This document shows, piece by piece, positions 53,346 through 61,231 of a DNA stretch of 64,000 nt. Within the stretch, counting starts at the first letter, position 1; each line of letters begins with the position of its first letter. The notes below the pieces were generated by a model that saw only the letters and a program-made list of their open reading frames with translations, did not search any database and was not told where the DNA came from. Origin of the DNA: Burkholderia stagnalis (lineage in GTDB: Bacteria; Pseudomonadota; Gammaproteobacteria; Burkholderiales; Burkholderiaceae); the NCBI RefSeq assembly GCF_902830275.1, contig NZ_CADESW010000009.1, forward strand, positions 62,001 through 126,000, given 5' to 3'. Position numbers and translations under genes: made by a program.

Positions 53346-53651
53346 CTATGTCGGCGTGTGAATCAGAAATTTCTCGCGATCTTGTCCGGCAATCCAGCGA
53401 GGTGCGCGTCCACGTCCACTCCAGACTGCGCCGGACGCAGGGTCTCGGTATTTCACCAGAGCCGGTGCGCGACGCCTGATCCGACGTGTCTTATTTTGGA
53501 TGTCAGCAAACACATCCTCAGGCTTCAGATCGAACTCGGCGATCATTTTCTGAATTTCCGTTATTGCACTCTGCATTTCATTCCTGCGCGCGAGTTCCGC
53601 CTGAGCTTGAAGTGTACGTATCTTGGCTTTCAGGTCCAGATAGATAGACAT
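53346..53651 (-). CDS. H-NS-like nucleoid-associated protein
   Basis: 101 residues from ATG at 53651 with AAGGA upstream. Residues 1-45 are an oligomerisation coiled coil (MSIYLDLKAKIRTLQAQAELARRNEMQSAITEIQKMI). The C-terminal domain has KYRDPASGAVWSGRGRAPRWIAG, matching the H-NS/BpH3 DNA-binding loop (YRDP-G-TWSGRGR-P-W). It binds AT-rich DNA and typically silences foreign genes. It sits at the edge of an AT-richer, accessory-looking stretch, which fits a local silencer, though Burkholderia chromosomes carry several such genes. Longer open frame upstream is unlikely to be coding. Confidence 0.9.
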   Translation of the reverse strand: MSIYLDLKAKIRTLQAQAELARRNEMQSAITEIQKMIAEFDLKPEDVFADIQNKTRRIRRRAPALVKYRDPASGAVWSGRGRAPRWIAGQDREKFLIHTPT

Positions 53652-53873
53652 CTCGATTCCTTTGAATTGTTCAATGCTTTGAGCGATCGAGAGGCAAGGA
53701 TCGCGAACCGCCTGCGCTGCGAGCTGACGTGTCGCCGATAACAGGCGGAGCCGGCGACAGAGGCAAAGCGTTCTCGTGGGAATAGACCGATCTGCTTGCT
53801 GCGTGATGTCCCGGCCGCGCTCAGCAAAATGCAGCGAAGGTTCGCCCAAGAGGTCAACGAACTCCGGCACCTC

Positions 53874-54905
53874 TCATTGATTTCCCTTCAACTTCAACCA
53901 GACCTTGTTGCGTAGCTGAATCGCCGCGGGCGAGCACATCTTGTACGGCTTGAGCCGATCTTTGTATGCCTCGGGCGTCTTGATCGCGGGGTTGTTCAGC
54001 AAGGCGGAATCGATGTAACGATCCGACCCGGCGATCTCGTTGCTGTACCGCAGCGCGTTCGTCACCAGCGCGATGTTTTCCGGCCGCATCATCCAGTCAA
54101 TGAACTTGTATGCCGAATCGACGTTTCGCGCTTTTGCGGGAACAAGCAGGCTGTCCATGAACAGCCGGACGCCCTCTTTCGGATAAACGAACTTGATGGT
54201 CTGCAGGCGATCCTGTGCGCGCGCAGCGGCGCCGTTCCAGACGTGTTGAACGATGATTTGCCTGGACGCGAGACGATCCACCGTTCCGTCGTTGCTGTAG
54301 GTCTTCACGAAAGGCTTCTGCTTCTGCAACACGTTGAGCACGCGCTTCGCATCGTCAGGACGCTCGGTGCATTCATCCTGTCCCAGATACCAGCTTGCGG
54401 CCATATACAGCTCTTCCTCGACGTCCAGGTCGCCGATCTGGCCGCGCAGCGTCTCGTGAGGCTCGAAGAAGGATTTCCAGCTATCGTCGAGCCGGCCACC
54501 CGGCACGCGTGCGCTATCGTACGCAAACCCGGTCAGTACGACCGTAAAGGGCATCGCGTAATCGCGCTGAGGATCGAATGCCGGATGACGATACTCCGGC
54601 TTGATGTTTGCGATATTCGGCAGCTTGCTCTTGTCGAGCTTGAGCAACAGGCCGGATTTGACGAGCACCGGGACGTAGTAGTCGCCGGCCACCACGACGT
54701 CGTACCCTCCGCCTCCCGCCTGCAGTTTCTGGGTCAGCGCTGCATCGCTCGCATAGGTGTCGAGTGTCGTCTCGATTCCGGTATCCGCCTGGAACTTCTT
54801 GAGCAAATTGACAGGCAGAATGCTCGGCCAGCTTCCGATATGAAGCTCGGCTGCCTGCGTCGTAACCGCGGCGAGAAGCAACATCGCACCGATTGTTTTT
54901 TTCAT
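53874..54905 (-). CDS. Polyamine-type ABC transporter substrate-binding protein (PotD/PotF family)
   Basis: 343 residues. Signal peptide of 18 residues (MKKTIGAMLLLAAVTTQA). The mature protein starts ELHIGSWPSILPVNLLKKFQADTGIETTLDTYASDAALTQKL, the usual first lobe of spermidine/putrescine binding proteins, with YDVVVAGDYYVPVLVKSGLL. WNGAAARAQDRLQTIKFVYPKEG and the ending LRNKVWLKLK are also family blocks. It captures a polyamine or related cation in the periplasm. Its ATG overlaps the preceding permease stop (ATGA). It has about one-third identity-level resemblance by eye to PotF; the ligand is not certain. Confidence 0.88.
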   Translation of the reverse strand: MKKTIGAMLLLAAVTTQAAELHIGSWPSILPVNLLKKFQADTGIETTLDTYASDAALTQKLQAGGGGYDVVVAGDYYVPVLVKSGLLLKLDKSKLPNIANIKPEYRHPAFDPQRDYAMPFTVVLTGFAYDSARVPGGRLDDSWKSFFEPHETLRGQIGDLDVEEELYMAASWYLGQDECTERPDDAKRVLNVLQKQKPFVKTYSNDGTVDRLASRQIIVQHVWNGAAARAQDRLQTIKFVYPKEGVRLFMDSLLVPAKARNVDSAYKFIDWMMRPENIALVTNALRYSNEIAGSDRYIDSALLNNPAIKTPEAYKDRLKPYKMCSPAAIQLRNKVWLKLKGNQ

Positions 54906-55753
54906 GCTGTTCCTATCGCTTGGAGATTCGAGTGATGTATCTCTGACTGCTTGGGCGCGACGCTTCGCTTACCTCGGGCACCGATGATCCAGACCGCCAT
55001 CAGTTGTATCGTTGAAAGGGCGATGATGACGGTCGAAACGGCACTGACCTTTGGCGTGATCCCGATCTTCAGCGCACCGAAGATGTACATCGGCAATGTG
55101 GTCATGCCTGCGCCTGCGAGAAAATAGCTGGTGACGTAATCATTCATCGACGCGACGAACGACAGCAGCGCCCCCGCGACTATGCCCGGCAGGGCCAGGG
55201 GCACGGTGATTTGCCGGAATACGGCCCAAGGCGTGGCCGACAGGTCCGCGGCGGCCTCGAGCAAGGTGCGATCGATCGTCTTGAGCCTGGCTTTGATCGG
55301 CAGGTAAGCAAGCGGCACGCTGAACACCACATGCGCAAACAGAACGGCGCTGAATCCCAGCTCGGTCTCGAACATCGAGAACAGCATCATGGTCGCGATC
55401 GCCAGCACGATTTCAGGTATTGCAAGCGGAAGCGCGATGACAAGTCCTGCCGGGTCGAAACCGTGCCGATCGCTTCTCGACCACCAGGCGACCGCCGCAC
55501 TCGTCGCAAGCGTCGTGGAGAGCACCGTCGACGCCAACGCGAGAAGCAGTGAATTCTTCGCGGCACGGACCAGAGTCGGATCGGACCACGCGTCAACGTA
55601 ACCTCGAATACCGAAGCCGTCCCATATGAGGGCAGACGGGCCGACGTTGAAGCTCATCCCTATCACGGTCAGCATCGGCAGGTAGAGGAACAACAGCACG
55701 ACGAATGCGATCGACCCGGTCAACGGGAACCGGCGCAACTCACGCGAACTCAT
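54902..55753 (-). CDS. ABC transporter permease, PotI/PotC type
   Basis: 283 residues with six hydrophobic helices. The EAA loop for ATPase contact reads EAAADLSATPWAVFRQITVPLALPGI (near residues 180-205), the standard E-A-A-x3-G-like motif with S instead of G. Belongs to the binding-protein-dependent transport (BPD_transp_1) family, second-permease type. The start at 55753 overlaps the previous permease by 14 bases; 26 extra codons upstream are inside that gene. Works with the neighbouring permease and binding protein. Confidence 0.9.
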   Translation of the reverse strand: MSSRELRRFPLTGSIAFVVLLFLYLPMLTVIGMSFNVGPSALIWDGFGIRGYVDAWSDPTLVRAAKNSLLLALASTVLSTTLATSAAVAWWSRSDRHGFDPAGLVIALPLAIPEIVLAIATMMLFSMFETELGFSAVLFAHVVFSVPLAYLPIKARLKTIDRTLLEAAADLSATPWAVFRQITVPLALPGIVAGALLSFVASMNDYVTSYFLAGAGMTTLPMYIFGALKIGITPKVSAVSTVIIALSTIQLMAVWIIGARGKRSVAPKQSEIHHSNLQAIGTA

Positions 55754-56657
55754 GCATGCGCTCCTGTCGTTGAAGGACGGAACCCAGTCGAGACGCAAGC
55801 ATGGCCAGAAGCACAACGGCAAGCAATGCAAACGACATAGCGGCGCCTAAAGGCCAATCCCGTCCGCCGGCGAACTGGAAGTCGATCAGATTGCCGATCA
55901 TGAAGGCATGATTGCCACCGAGCAGACCCGGGATCGTATAGGAACCCAGTGCAGGAACGAAGACGAGCCCTACCCCGGCCATGATGCCCGGACGGCAGCA
56001 CGGTACGACGACATGGACGAGCGCGGCCGGCTTGTGCGCGCCCAGATCGTAGGCAGCTTCGAGCAGCCGCCAGTCGAAATCATCGAGCGCGGCGAAGATC
56101 GGCAGAATCATGAATGGCGTGAACGCATAGACCAGGCCGATCACCGTTGCGAAATCGGTGTAGAGCAGGCCGAGCGGGCCTTGCACGAAACTCGCCCTGG
56201 TCAATATCCGGTTCAGCAAGCCGTTGTCCGCAATGATGATGATCCATCCATACATCTGGACGACGACGCAGGTCCAGAACGGGATCGTAACCAGGATCAA
56301 CAACGCGGCCTTCCACCTCCGGGAGCGCGTCGCCATGAACAGCGCCGTCGGAAATCCGACCGCCAGACACCCCGCGGTGGTCAGCAGGGCCATGGCCACG
56401 GATCGGGCAAAAATGTCGATGTAGCCGTGCTGAAGCACGCGCGAACCATCCCAGTCTCGATCGAATACAACCCGCTCGTATGCCCGAGCAGTGAAATTCC
56501 CCCACGCGACGCCACCGAAATCGAGGGGCGAGCTGAGCGATACCACGGCCAGTACAAGCATGGGCAAAACAACGCCGACGACCATCACGAGCATCGCCGG
56601 GTTGCTTGTCTTTCGCCATGATTTCAGCAAATCGAGCACGGAGACTTGGCGCACCAC
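55740..56657 (-). CDS. ABC transporter permease, PotH/PotB type
   Basis: 305 residues from GTG at 56657 (TTG at 56660 and GTG at 56654 are alternatives; GAGG lies just upstream). Six helices. IPFWTCVVVQMYGWIIIIADNGLLN is the typical PotH/PotB block. The EAA loop is LLEAAYDLGAHKPAALVHVVVPCCRPGI. It is the first gene of a three-gene operon, permease-permease-binding protein, with overlapping junctions. No ATPase gene (PotG/PotA type) precedes or follows it in the window, so the energy-providing subunit must be encoded elsewhere. Confidence 0.9.
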   Translation of the reverse strand: MVRQVSVLDLLKSWRKTSNPAMLVMVVGVVLPMLVLAVVSLSSPLDFGGVAWGNFTARAYERVVFDRDWDGSRVLQHGYIDIFARSVAMALLTTAGCLAVGFPTALFMATRSRRWKAALLILVTIPFWTCVVVQMYGWIIIIADNGLLNRILTRASFVQGPLGLLYTDFATVIGLVYAFTPFMILPIFAALDDFDWRLLEAAYDLGAHKPAALVHVVVPCCRPGIMAGVGLVFVPALGSYTIPGLLGGNHAFMIGNLIDFQFAGGRDWPLGAAMSFALLAVVLLAMLASRLGSVLQRQERMHEFA

Positions 56658-56660
56658 CAA

Positions 56661-57065
56661 TTACCTCAAATCAGTCAATTCGATCAGCAAAAAGCGTACC
56701 AAATCGATCGATTCATTTATAGAGCCGGGATGTGCCGAACGCGCCAATGTGTTATCCCCGGACGCCAATGCCTTATATTTTTTAAATACGATTCAATTAC
56801 AAAAAATGTTTCACCCTTGGAAATTCACGAGATTTTCGGCCACTCGAAGCGCTGCAATGAATTGTCGCCGGTCGTCCGGCCGCACATTGATGCTCAACGG
56901 TGATCCGCGCGGCGACATGCCGCTTCGGCGACTGACCGCTCTACCATGGCGAGGCTCTTACTACTCCAGCGCTTATGATCGTTTGAAAATATGCAAAAAT
57001 CGTGAGACAGTTGCCTGAGTCACACCCGCGCATTTCATATAACGAGGCAAGAGACGATCAAGAAT
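56661..57065. promoter_or_regulatory. AT-rich divergent region between the permease operon and the acetyltransferase gene
   Basis: About 400 bases, clearly richer in A+T than the window average; the tract near 56770-56815 has TTATATTTTTTAAATACG. Open frames across it are short and lack domains or ribosome binding sites. Both flanking transcripts point away, so two promoters are expected. The AT-rich tract is a reasonable target for the H-NS-like protein. No clear -35/-10 pair chosen. Confidence 0.45.
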
Positions 57066-57518
57066 ATGGCCATTACCGAGATGCTGGAATACCGTCGAAT
57101 GACAGAGCGCGACGTCGGGGCTTTTTATGACGTGCGGTTCTCCGTGAGCGAGAATAGAATCCATCCCCACCAAGTCCATCTGCTCAATCGCAACCTGTTG
57201 ATCGAAAAAATCAGGCAGGGAGGCGGTTGGATCTGCGAGTGTCGTGATGAGGCAGTCGGGATCTGCCTGCCGGTCATCACCGATAAGCCGTTCATTACCG
57301 CGTTGTTTGTAAAGCCGTCGTTCCATGGCATGGGCATCGGGCGCGAGTTGCTGGACCGCACGTTGACGTGGATGAAAAACAAGGGAGTGGCACAGGTCAC
57401 GTTGGTGACCGATCCAGGTTCCCGAGCCGACGGCTTCTACCAACGCCTGGGTTGGACGCGCGGCGAGCTGGACGAGTATGGATGCCAGGTCGTGTTTACG
57501 AAGTCGCTGGAGATTTGA
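57066..57518 (+). CDS. GNAT-family N-acetyltransferase
   Basis: 150 residues, one GNAT domain. FITALFVKPSFHGMGIGRELLDRTLTWMKNKGVAQVTLVTDPGSRADGFYQRLGW contains motif A (Q/R-x2-G-x-G/A as HGMGIG) for acetyl-CoA binding and the C-terminal FYQRLGW motif B. It acetylates an amine; being next to a polyamine-type importer, an amine substrate is a guess only. It precedes an AraC-family gene by 18 bases on the same strand, so the two are probably co-transcribed. Third-position G+C is lower than in core genes of this window. Confidence 0.88.
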   Translation: MAITEMLEYRRMTERDVGAFYDVRFSVSENRIHPHQVHLLNRNLLIEKIRQGGGWICECRDEAVGICLPVITDKPFITALFVKPSFHGMGIGRELLDRTLTWMKNKGVAQVTLVTDPGSRADGFYQRLGWTRGELDEYGCQVVFTKSLEI

Positions 57519-57536
57519 GTTAGCCAGGGGTATCGA

Positions 57537-58556
57537 ATGAAGCAGGCAACCGACGTGATTAACCGCACCGCAGCGCAACGTCCGGCGCCGCTTCATACCA
57601 TCTTCATCACGCTCGACTTCATGAAGCGTATGGGGGTCCCCGTCGACGTCTTGCTGAGGGGCACGGGCATTTCTGCCTCGGACATCGAACGACCCAACGC
57701 AATGGTGACACATGCGCAGGAAATGGTGCTGTTTGCCAATGCGCGCGAGGCGACCGGCGACACCGCGATCGGGCTTCATATCGGAAACGCGATCCCGGTG
57801 ACGTCGTACGGCCTGCGAGGTCACGCCATGCTGGTGAGCCCGACGTTGGGTGATGCATTGCGCCTGGGCTTCGAGCATCCGTTGCTCGGGATCAGTTATT
57901 TCAGAATGAGGATGACCGCGATAGGTGATACCACAAGAATTACGGTCGGCGGCTATACATATCGCACCGATCTTCTGGTTGTAAATACCGACATGGTTTT
58001 TACCGCCATTCGCCGGCAGATACACGATTTGATCGGGCGCCATCCGGATTTTACGAGAATCGGGTTCGTTTATCCGGCGCCGCCGCACGCCGAATCCTAT
58101 GCGGCATATTTCAACTGCCCCATCGAATTCGAGTCCAGTGAAAACTACCTCGAATTTGATTTGTCATTGCTCGATACCGTTCTCCCGCTCGCACATCCGA
58201 TCGAGTTCGAAGTAGCAAGGAAAGCGTGCTCCAAGCGTGAATTCGAACTGGCGCACTGGGTTCCATCTGACCTCATCGGGCGAATGCTTGGCCTGATGTA
58301 TGAAAACCCTGCGTGTCAGGACGTCGCCGAGTTTTCCAGAGCGCTCGGGATTTCGCTGCGCAGCCTGCAGCGAAAGCTTCAGGAAATGGGAACGTCGTTC
58401 AGTGCCATGCACAACCTTGTTCGTCAAGATCTGACATCGCAATTTCTCGCCGAAAAGGAATATTCGATCAAGGAGATCGCAGCGCGACTGGGGTACAAAA
58501 ATTCATCCGCCTTCAGCCGGGCGATGAAGCGCTGGTCGAAATGCGCAGCCGAATGA
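57537..58556 (+). CDS. AraC-family transcriptional regulator with Arabinose_bd-type N-terminal domain
   Basis: 339 residues. The N-terminal ~190 residues (FMKRMGVPVDVLLRGTGIS, ATGDTAIGLHIGNAIPVTSYGLRGHAMLVSPTLGDALRLG) match the OruR/ArgR-like, Arabinose_bd-type ligand domain. The C-terminal 100 residues hold two HTH motifs: DVAEFSRALGISLRSLQRKLQEMG and SIKEIAARLGYKNSSAFSRAMKRWS. Members often control uptake or catabolism of amino acids and amines. It may regulate the divergent importer and the acetyltransferase in front of it. Base composition is lower in G+C than typical genes here. Confidence 0.9.
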   Translation: MKQATDVINRTAAQRPAPLHTIFITLDFMKRMGVPVDVLLRGTGISASDIERPNAMVTHAQEMVLFANAREATGDTAIGLHIGNAIPVTSYGLRGHAMLVSPTLGDALRLGFEHPLLGISYFRMRMTAIGDTTRITVGGYTYRTDLLVVNTDMVFTAIRRQIHDLIGRHPDFTRIGFVYPAPPHAESYAAYFNCPIEFESSENYLEFDLSLLDTVLPLAHPIEFEVARKACSKREFELAHWVPSDLIGRMLGLMYENPACQDVAEFSRALGISLRSLQRKLQEMGTSFSAMHNLVRQDLTSQFLAEKEYSIKEIAARLGYKNSSAFSRAMKRWSKCAAE

Positions 58557-58610
58557 TGCATCCGAGTTGATCAATTCGGGTTACTGGGCGGCTACATGGC
58601 GCTGCGATTG

Positions 58611-58652
58611 AAAATCAAGGCGGGGCACAAACAACCGCAAACCGTTGATTTT
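58611..58652 (-). terminator. Possible terminator after tRNA-Arg
   Basis: AAAATCAA (58611-58618) and TTGATTTT (58645-58652) form an 8-bp inverted repeat, with short CCG/CGG pairs further in. On the minus strand it starts two bases after the tRNA CCA end and finishes with TTTTCAA. A terminator for the tRNA transcript is the simplest reading. Confidence 0.5.
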
Positions 58653-58654
58653 GT

Positions 58655-58731
58655 TGGCCCGCCCTACACGATTCGAACGTGTGACCTACGGCTTAGAAGG
58701 CCGTTGCTCTATCCAACTGAGCTAAGGGCGG
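58655..58731 (-). tRNA. tRNA-Arg, anticodon TCT
   Basis: 77 bases including an encoded CCA. Acceptor stem CCGCCCT pairs with AGGGCGG, discriminator G. D arm GCTC...GAGC with AGTTGGATA loop; anticodon arm ACGGC-CTTCTAA-GCCGT with anticodon TCT reading AGA codons; TTCGAAT in the T loop. Very close to E. coli tRNA-Arg(UCU). The 3' end faces the accessory-looking region at lower coordinates. Confidence 0.97.
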
Positions 58732-58794
58732 TCCGGGGAAGAAGACACGGTTCCGACTTGGGGCCGCGCTGATGCAAAAGCTGCAGAAACAAAA

Positions 58795-58818
58795 CGGGCC
58801 CGGTACGAACCGAGCCCG
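58795..58818 (-). terminator. Rho-independent terminator of uppP
   Basis: On the minus strand CGGGCTCGG, loop TTCGTA, CCGGGCCCG form a stem with one mismatch, followed by TTTTGTTTC. It lies 40 bases after the uppP stop at 58858. Confidence 0.8.
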
Positions 58819-58857
58819 AAATTATACCCGAACGCCATCAAACATCGGCAAACAGGT

Positions 58858-59688
58858 TCACACCGGCTGCGGATGGAACATGAACCAGCCGAGACAGAAC
58901 AGCCCCGCGATCACGCAGTACACGCCAAACGACGCGAGCCGCCCGCGCCCTTCGAAATAGCGCATCAGGAAACGCACGCTCAGGTACGCGGCGATCGCGG
59001 TCAGCACGCCGCCGAGCAGCGCATCCGCCAGTTGATCCCGCGCGTGAAACAGCTTCGGCAGTTCGAGCACGCCCGCCGCGAAGATGATCGGCGTGCCGAG
59101 CAGGAACGAGAATTCCGCCGCTTTCTCGGCGGTCAGCCCCGCCGCGTTGCCGGCGATCATCGTCAGGCCGCTGCGCGAAAAACCCGGAATCAGCGCGCCT
59201 ACCTGCGCGAGCCCGACCAGGAAAGCCTGCTTGAAGGTCATCTTCTCGGGCGGCTGATGCGCGCGGCTGCGCTGGATGCGATCGCCGAGCCACAGCAGCA
59301 CGCCGTTGACGATCAGCGCGACCGCGACGATCCGCAGGTCGTGGAACACACGCTCGATGCGCTTCTCGAGCAGCAGGCCGACGATGCCTGTCGGAATCGT
59401 GCCGATGATGAGCGCCCACATCAGGTGCCCTTCGTCGTTCCTGCGGCCGCCGAGCTGCGCGAAGAAACCGCCGATCAGCGCGATCCAGCGCGCGCGGAAA
59501 TACCACAGCAGCGCCAGCGCGGTGCCGAGGTGCAACGCGACGAGGAACGGCAGCAACTGCGGCGCGTGCTTGTCGATATGCATGCCGAACAGCGCCGGCA
59601 CGAGCAACGTATGGCCGAGACTGCTGACGGGAAAGAGTTCGGTCACGCCCTGCAGGACGCTCAGGAATGCCAGAAACCAGAGACTCAC
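58858..59688 (-). CDS. uppP: Undecaprenyl-diphosphatase UppP (BacA family)
   Basis: 276 residues from GTG at 59688, with GAGG ten bases upstream. About eight membrane helices. Catalytic motifs are intact: [15 protein letters not shown] (residues 12-26, with the E-x3-E-like glutamate and SS) and [18 protein letters not shown] (near 168-185). It dephosphorylates undecaprenyl pyrophosphate, recycling the carrier for peptidoglycan and polysaccharide synthesis, and gives bacitracin tolerance. Monocistronic between two terminators. A cell may have paralogues; Burkholderia genomes often have two. Confidence 0.94.
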   Translation of the reverse strand: MSLWFLAFLSVLQGVTELFPVSSLGHTLLVPALFGMHIDKHAPQLLPFLVALHLGTALALLWYFRARWIALIGGFFAQLGGRRNDEGHLMWALIIGTIPTGIVGLLLEKRIERVFHDLRIVAVALIVNGVLLWLGDRIQRSRAHQPPEKMTFKQAFLVGLAQVGALIPGFSRSGLTMIAGNAAGLTAEKAAEFSFLLGTPIIFAAGVLELPKLFHARDQLADALLGGVLTAIAAYLSVRFLMRYFEGRGRLASFGVYCVIAGLFCLGWFMFHPQPV

Positions 59689-59859
59689 GCGTCGGTCCTC
59701 TTACGGAGATACAGCGGAAAGAAATTCCGGACGACGCGGCGCGCGGCCCGGAAGCGCGCCCCGGATTATGCCGAGCACCCATGACTGCGCCAAGGCATTT
59801 GGCAGGAAATTGCGGGAATGCACACAAACACTTGCATTTTGTAAGCACGAAGAAAGCAA

Positions 59860-59887
59860 AAAGCCCGCCATTTGAATGGCGGGCTTT
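59860..59887. terminator. Bidirectional-looking terminator before the 28-residue peptide gene
   Basis: AAAGCCCGCCATT (59860-59872) pairs perfectly with AATGGCGGGCTTT (59875-59887). On the minus strand it follows the small gene at 59914-60000 and ends in TTTTTGC, so it terminates that transcript. Confidence 0.9.
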
Positions 59888-59913
59888 GCAGATTCGGCAG
59901 ATTTTGCCGCCGG

Positions 59914-60000
59914 TCAGCGGCCGAGCTGGTAGAAAAACAGCACCGTGCTGCCGGTGAACATCCCAAACAGTGCGATACCCATCGCCATCGCCAGATCCAT
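59914..60000 (-). CDS. 28-residue single-span membrane peptide
   Basis: Sequence begins MDLAMAMGIALFGMFTGS and ends TVLFFYQLGR: one hydrophobic helix of about 20 residues with a short polar C-terminus. AGGAG lies five bases before the ATG at 60000, one of the best ribosome binding sites in this part, and a strong terminator follows 27 bases after the stop. So a dedicated small transcript is likely. No named family recognised; such peptides often assist membrane complexes. A regulatory leader peptide is excluded by the terminator just after it and no downstream gene on this strand. Confidence 0.7.
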   Translation of the reverse strand: MDLAMAMGIALFGMFTGSTVLFFYQLGR

Positions 60001-60186
60001 GGCCGCTCCTTGAAGTGTCATGACCCGGTAACACGACCGGTTAAGTGCATTATCAAGACGCTTAACACGCTTCAACACTCGCAATTTCCCCGAGAAGGGT
60101 TTTCCCGGACGTGCCGGCGCCCCGATAATGGAGCGCGCCGCACCGCGGCAGCCTGTTCTCCTCCAACCGTCTACGCCGGATTCGCC

Positions 60187-61098
60187 ATGCCGCTCTTCCA
60201 GCAACACGAGATTCACGAACTTCACGCCGGCCCGTCGCATGTCCGGATCGCGCCGCAATTCGGCGGACGCCTGTTGTCATGGCACGTCGACGGCGAGCCC
60301 GTCATTTTCTGGCCGGACGCCGCCGACTGGAGCCAGCTCGCGCGCGCGCGCGGCGGCAATCCGCTGCTGTTCCCGTTTCTCGGCCGGCACCGCGTCGACG
60401 GCGAAATCGGCCGCTGGCGCGACGCGGCGGGCACGGTTCGCGACCTGCCGATGCACGGCTTCGCACGCGACCTGCCGTTCGCCGCGCAGCCGTCCGCCGA
60501 CGGCACGGCGCTCGCGATGACGCTCGAAGCGAACGACGCGCTGCGCGCGGGCTACCCGTTCGACTTCCGGTTCGAGGCGACCTATCGCCTGGCCGATGCG
60601 CACACGCTCGACGTCGCGCTGACGACGACCAACCGCGGCGCCACGCCGCTGCCCTATTACGCAGGCCATCACTTCTACTTCGCGCTGCCGCACGACGAGC
60701 GCGCGCAGACGACGCTCGAGCTGCCGCCGACGCACCGCCGCGCCCAGCTCGCCGACGGCACGATCAGCGCGCCGGAGCCCGGCGAAGCCCGCTATACGCT
60801 CGACGAAGCACGCATCCACGACCGCTTCCACTGCCTGGACGGCACGCCGTCCGGCCCCGTGCGGATCGTGATGCCGGGCCGCCGCCGCACGATCGACATC
60901 ACGCTCGACGTGCCGGGCTCGATCCCGTGGTACGCGGTCACGACCTGGACGGAAAAACCGGACTCCGACTTCTACTGCGTGGAGCCGTGGCTCGGCCTGC
61001 CCGACGCGATCCACAACGGGCTCGGGCTGCGCATGCTCGCGCCGGGCGCGACCGAGACAGCCGCGCTGCGGATCCACGTCGGCCCGCTCGCGGCCTGA
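60187..61098 (+). CDS. Aldose 1-epimerase family protein
   Basis: 303 residues from ATG at 60187. Beta-sandwich galactose mutarotase-like protein: VRIAPQFGGRLLSWHVDGEPVIFWPD at the start, GGNPLLFPFLGRH (substrate-contact block), PMHGFARDLPF with the conserved histidine, YYAGHHFYFALP with the second histidine, and FYCVEPWLGLPDA with the catalytic glutamate. It interconverts anomers of a sugar or sugar phosphate in the cytoplasm. The substrate is not determined; relatives include hexose-6-phosphate epimerases. The frame is open 105 codons upstream, but family similarity begins here. A single gene. Confidence 0.88.
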   Translation: MPLFQQHEIHELHAGPSHVRIAPQFGGRLLSWHVDGEPVIFWPDAADWSQLARARGGNPLLFPFLGRHRVDGEIGRWRDAAGTVRDLPMHGFARDLPFAAQPSADGTALAMTLEANDALRAGYPFDFRFEATYRLADAHTLDVALTTTNRGATPLPYYAGHHFYFALPHDERAQTTLELPPTHRRAQLADGTISAPEPGEARYTLDEARIHDRFHCLDGTPSGPVRIVMPGRRRTIDITLDVPGSIPWYAVTTWTEKPDSDFYCVEPWLGLPDAIHNGLGLRMLAPGATETAALRIHVGPLAA

Positions 61099-61231
61099 CA
61101 TCGCCTGACGTCGGGCCGGCCGAACGCACGCGCGGCGGCCCCAAAACTGCGGCGCGCGGGTCGAACCCGTTAAAATCCGATGTTTTGTGTCACCTGCCGC
61201 GTCCGCGCGCGGCAGGGTTTTGCGAGGTTCA

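Noticed and set aside
53652-53873. Longer N-terminus for the H-NS-like protein (start at 53870)
   Set aside because: The extra 73 residues are not H-NS-like, and the ATG at 53651 has a good AAGGA site and the expected N-terminus.
58611-58731. Attachment site at tRNA-Arg
   Set aside because: No second copy of the tRNA 3' end and no integrase were found, so I list only the tRNA and the compositional change.
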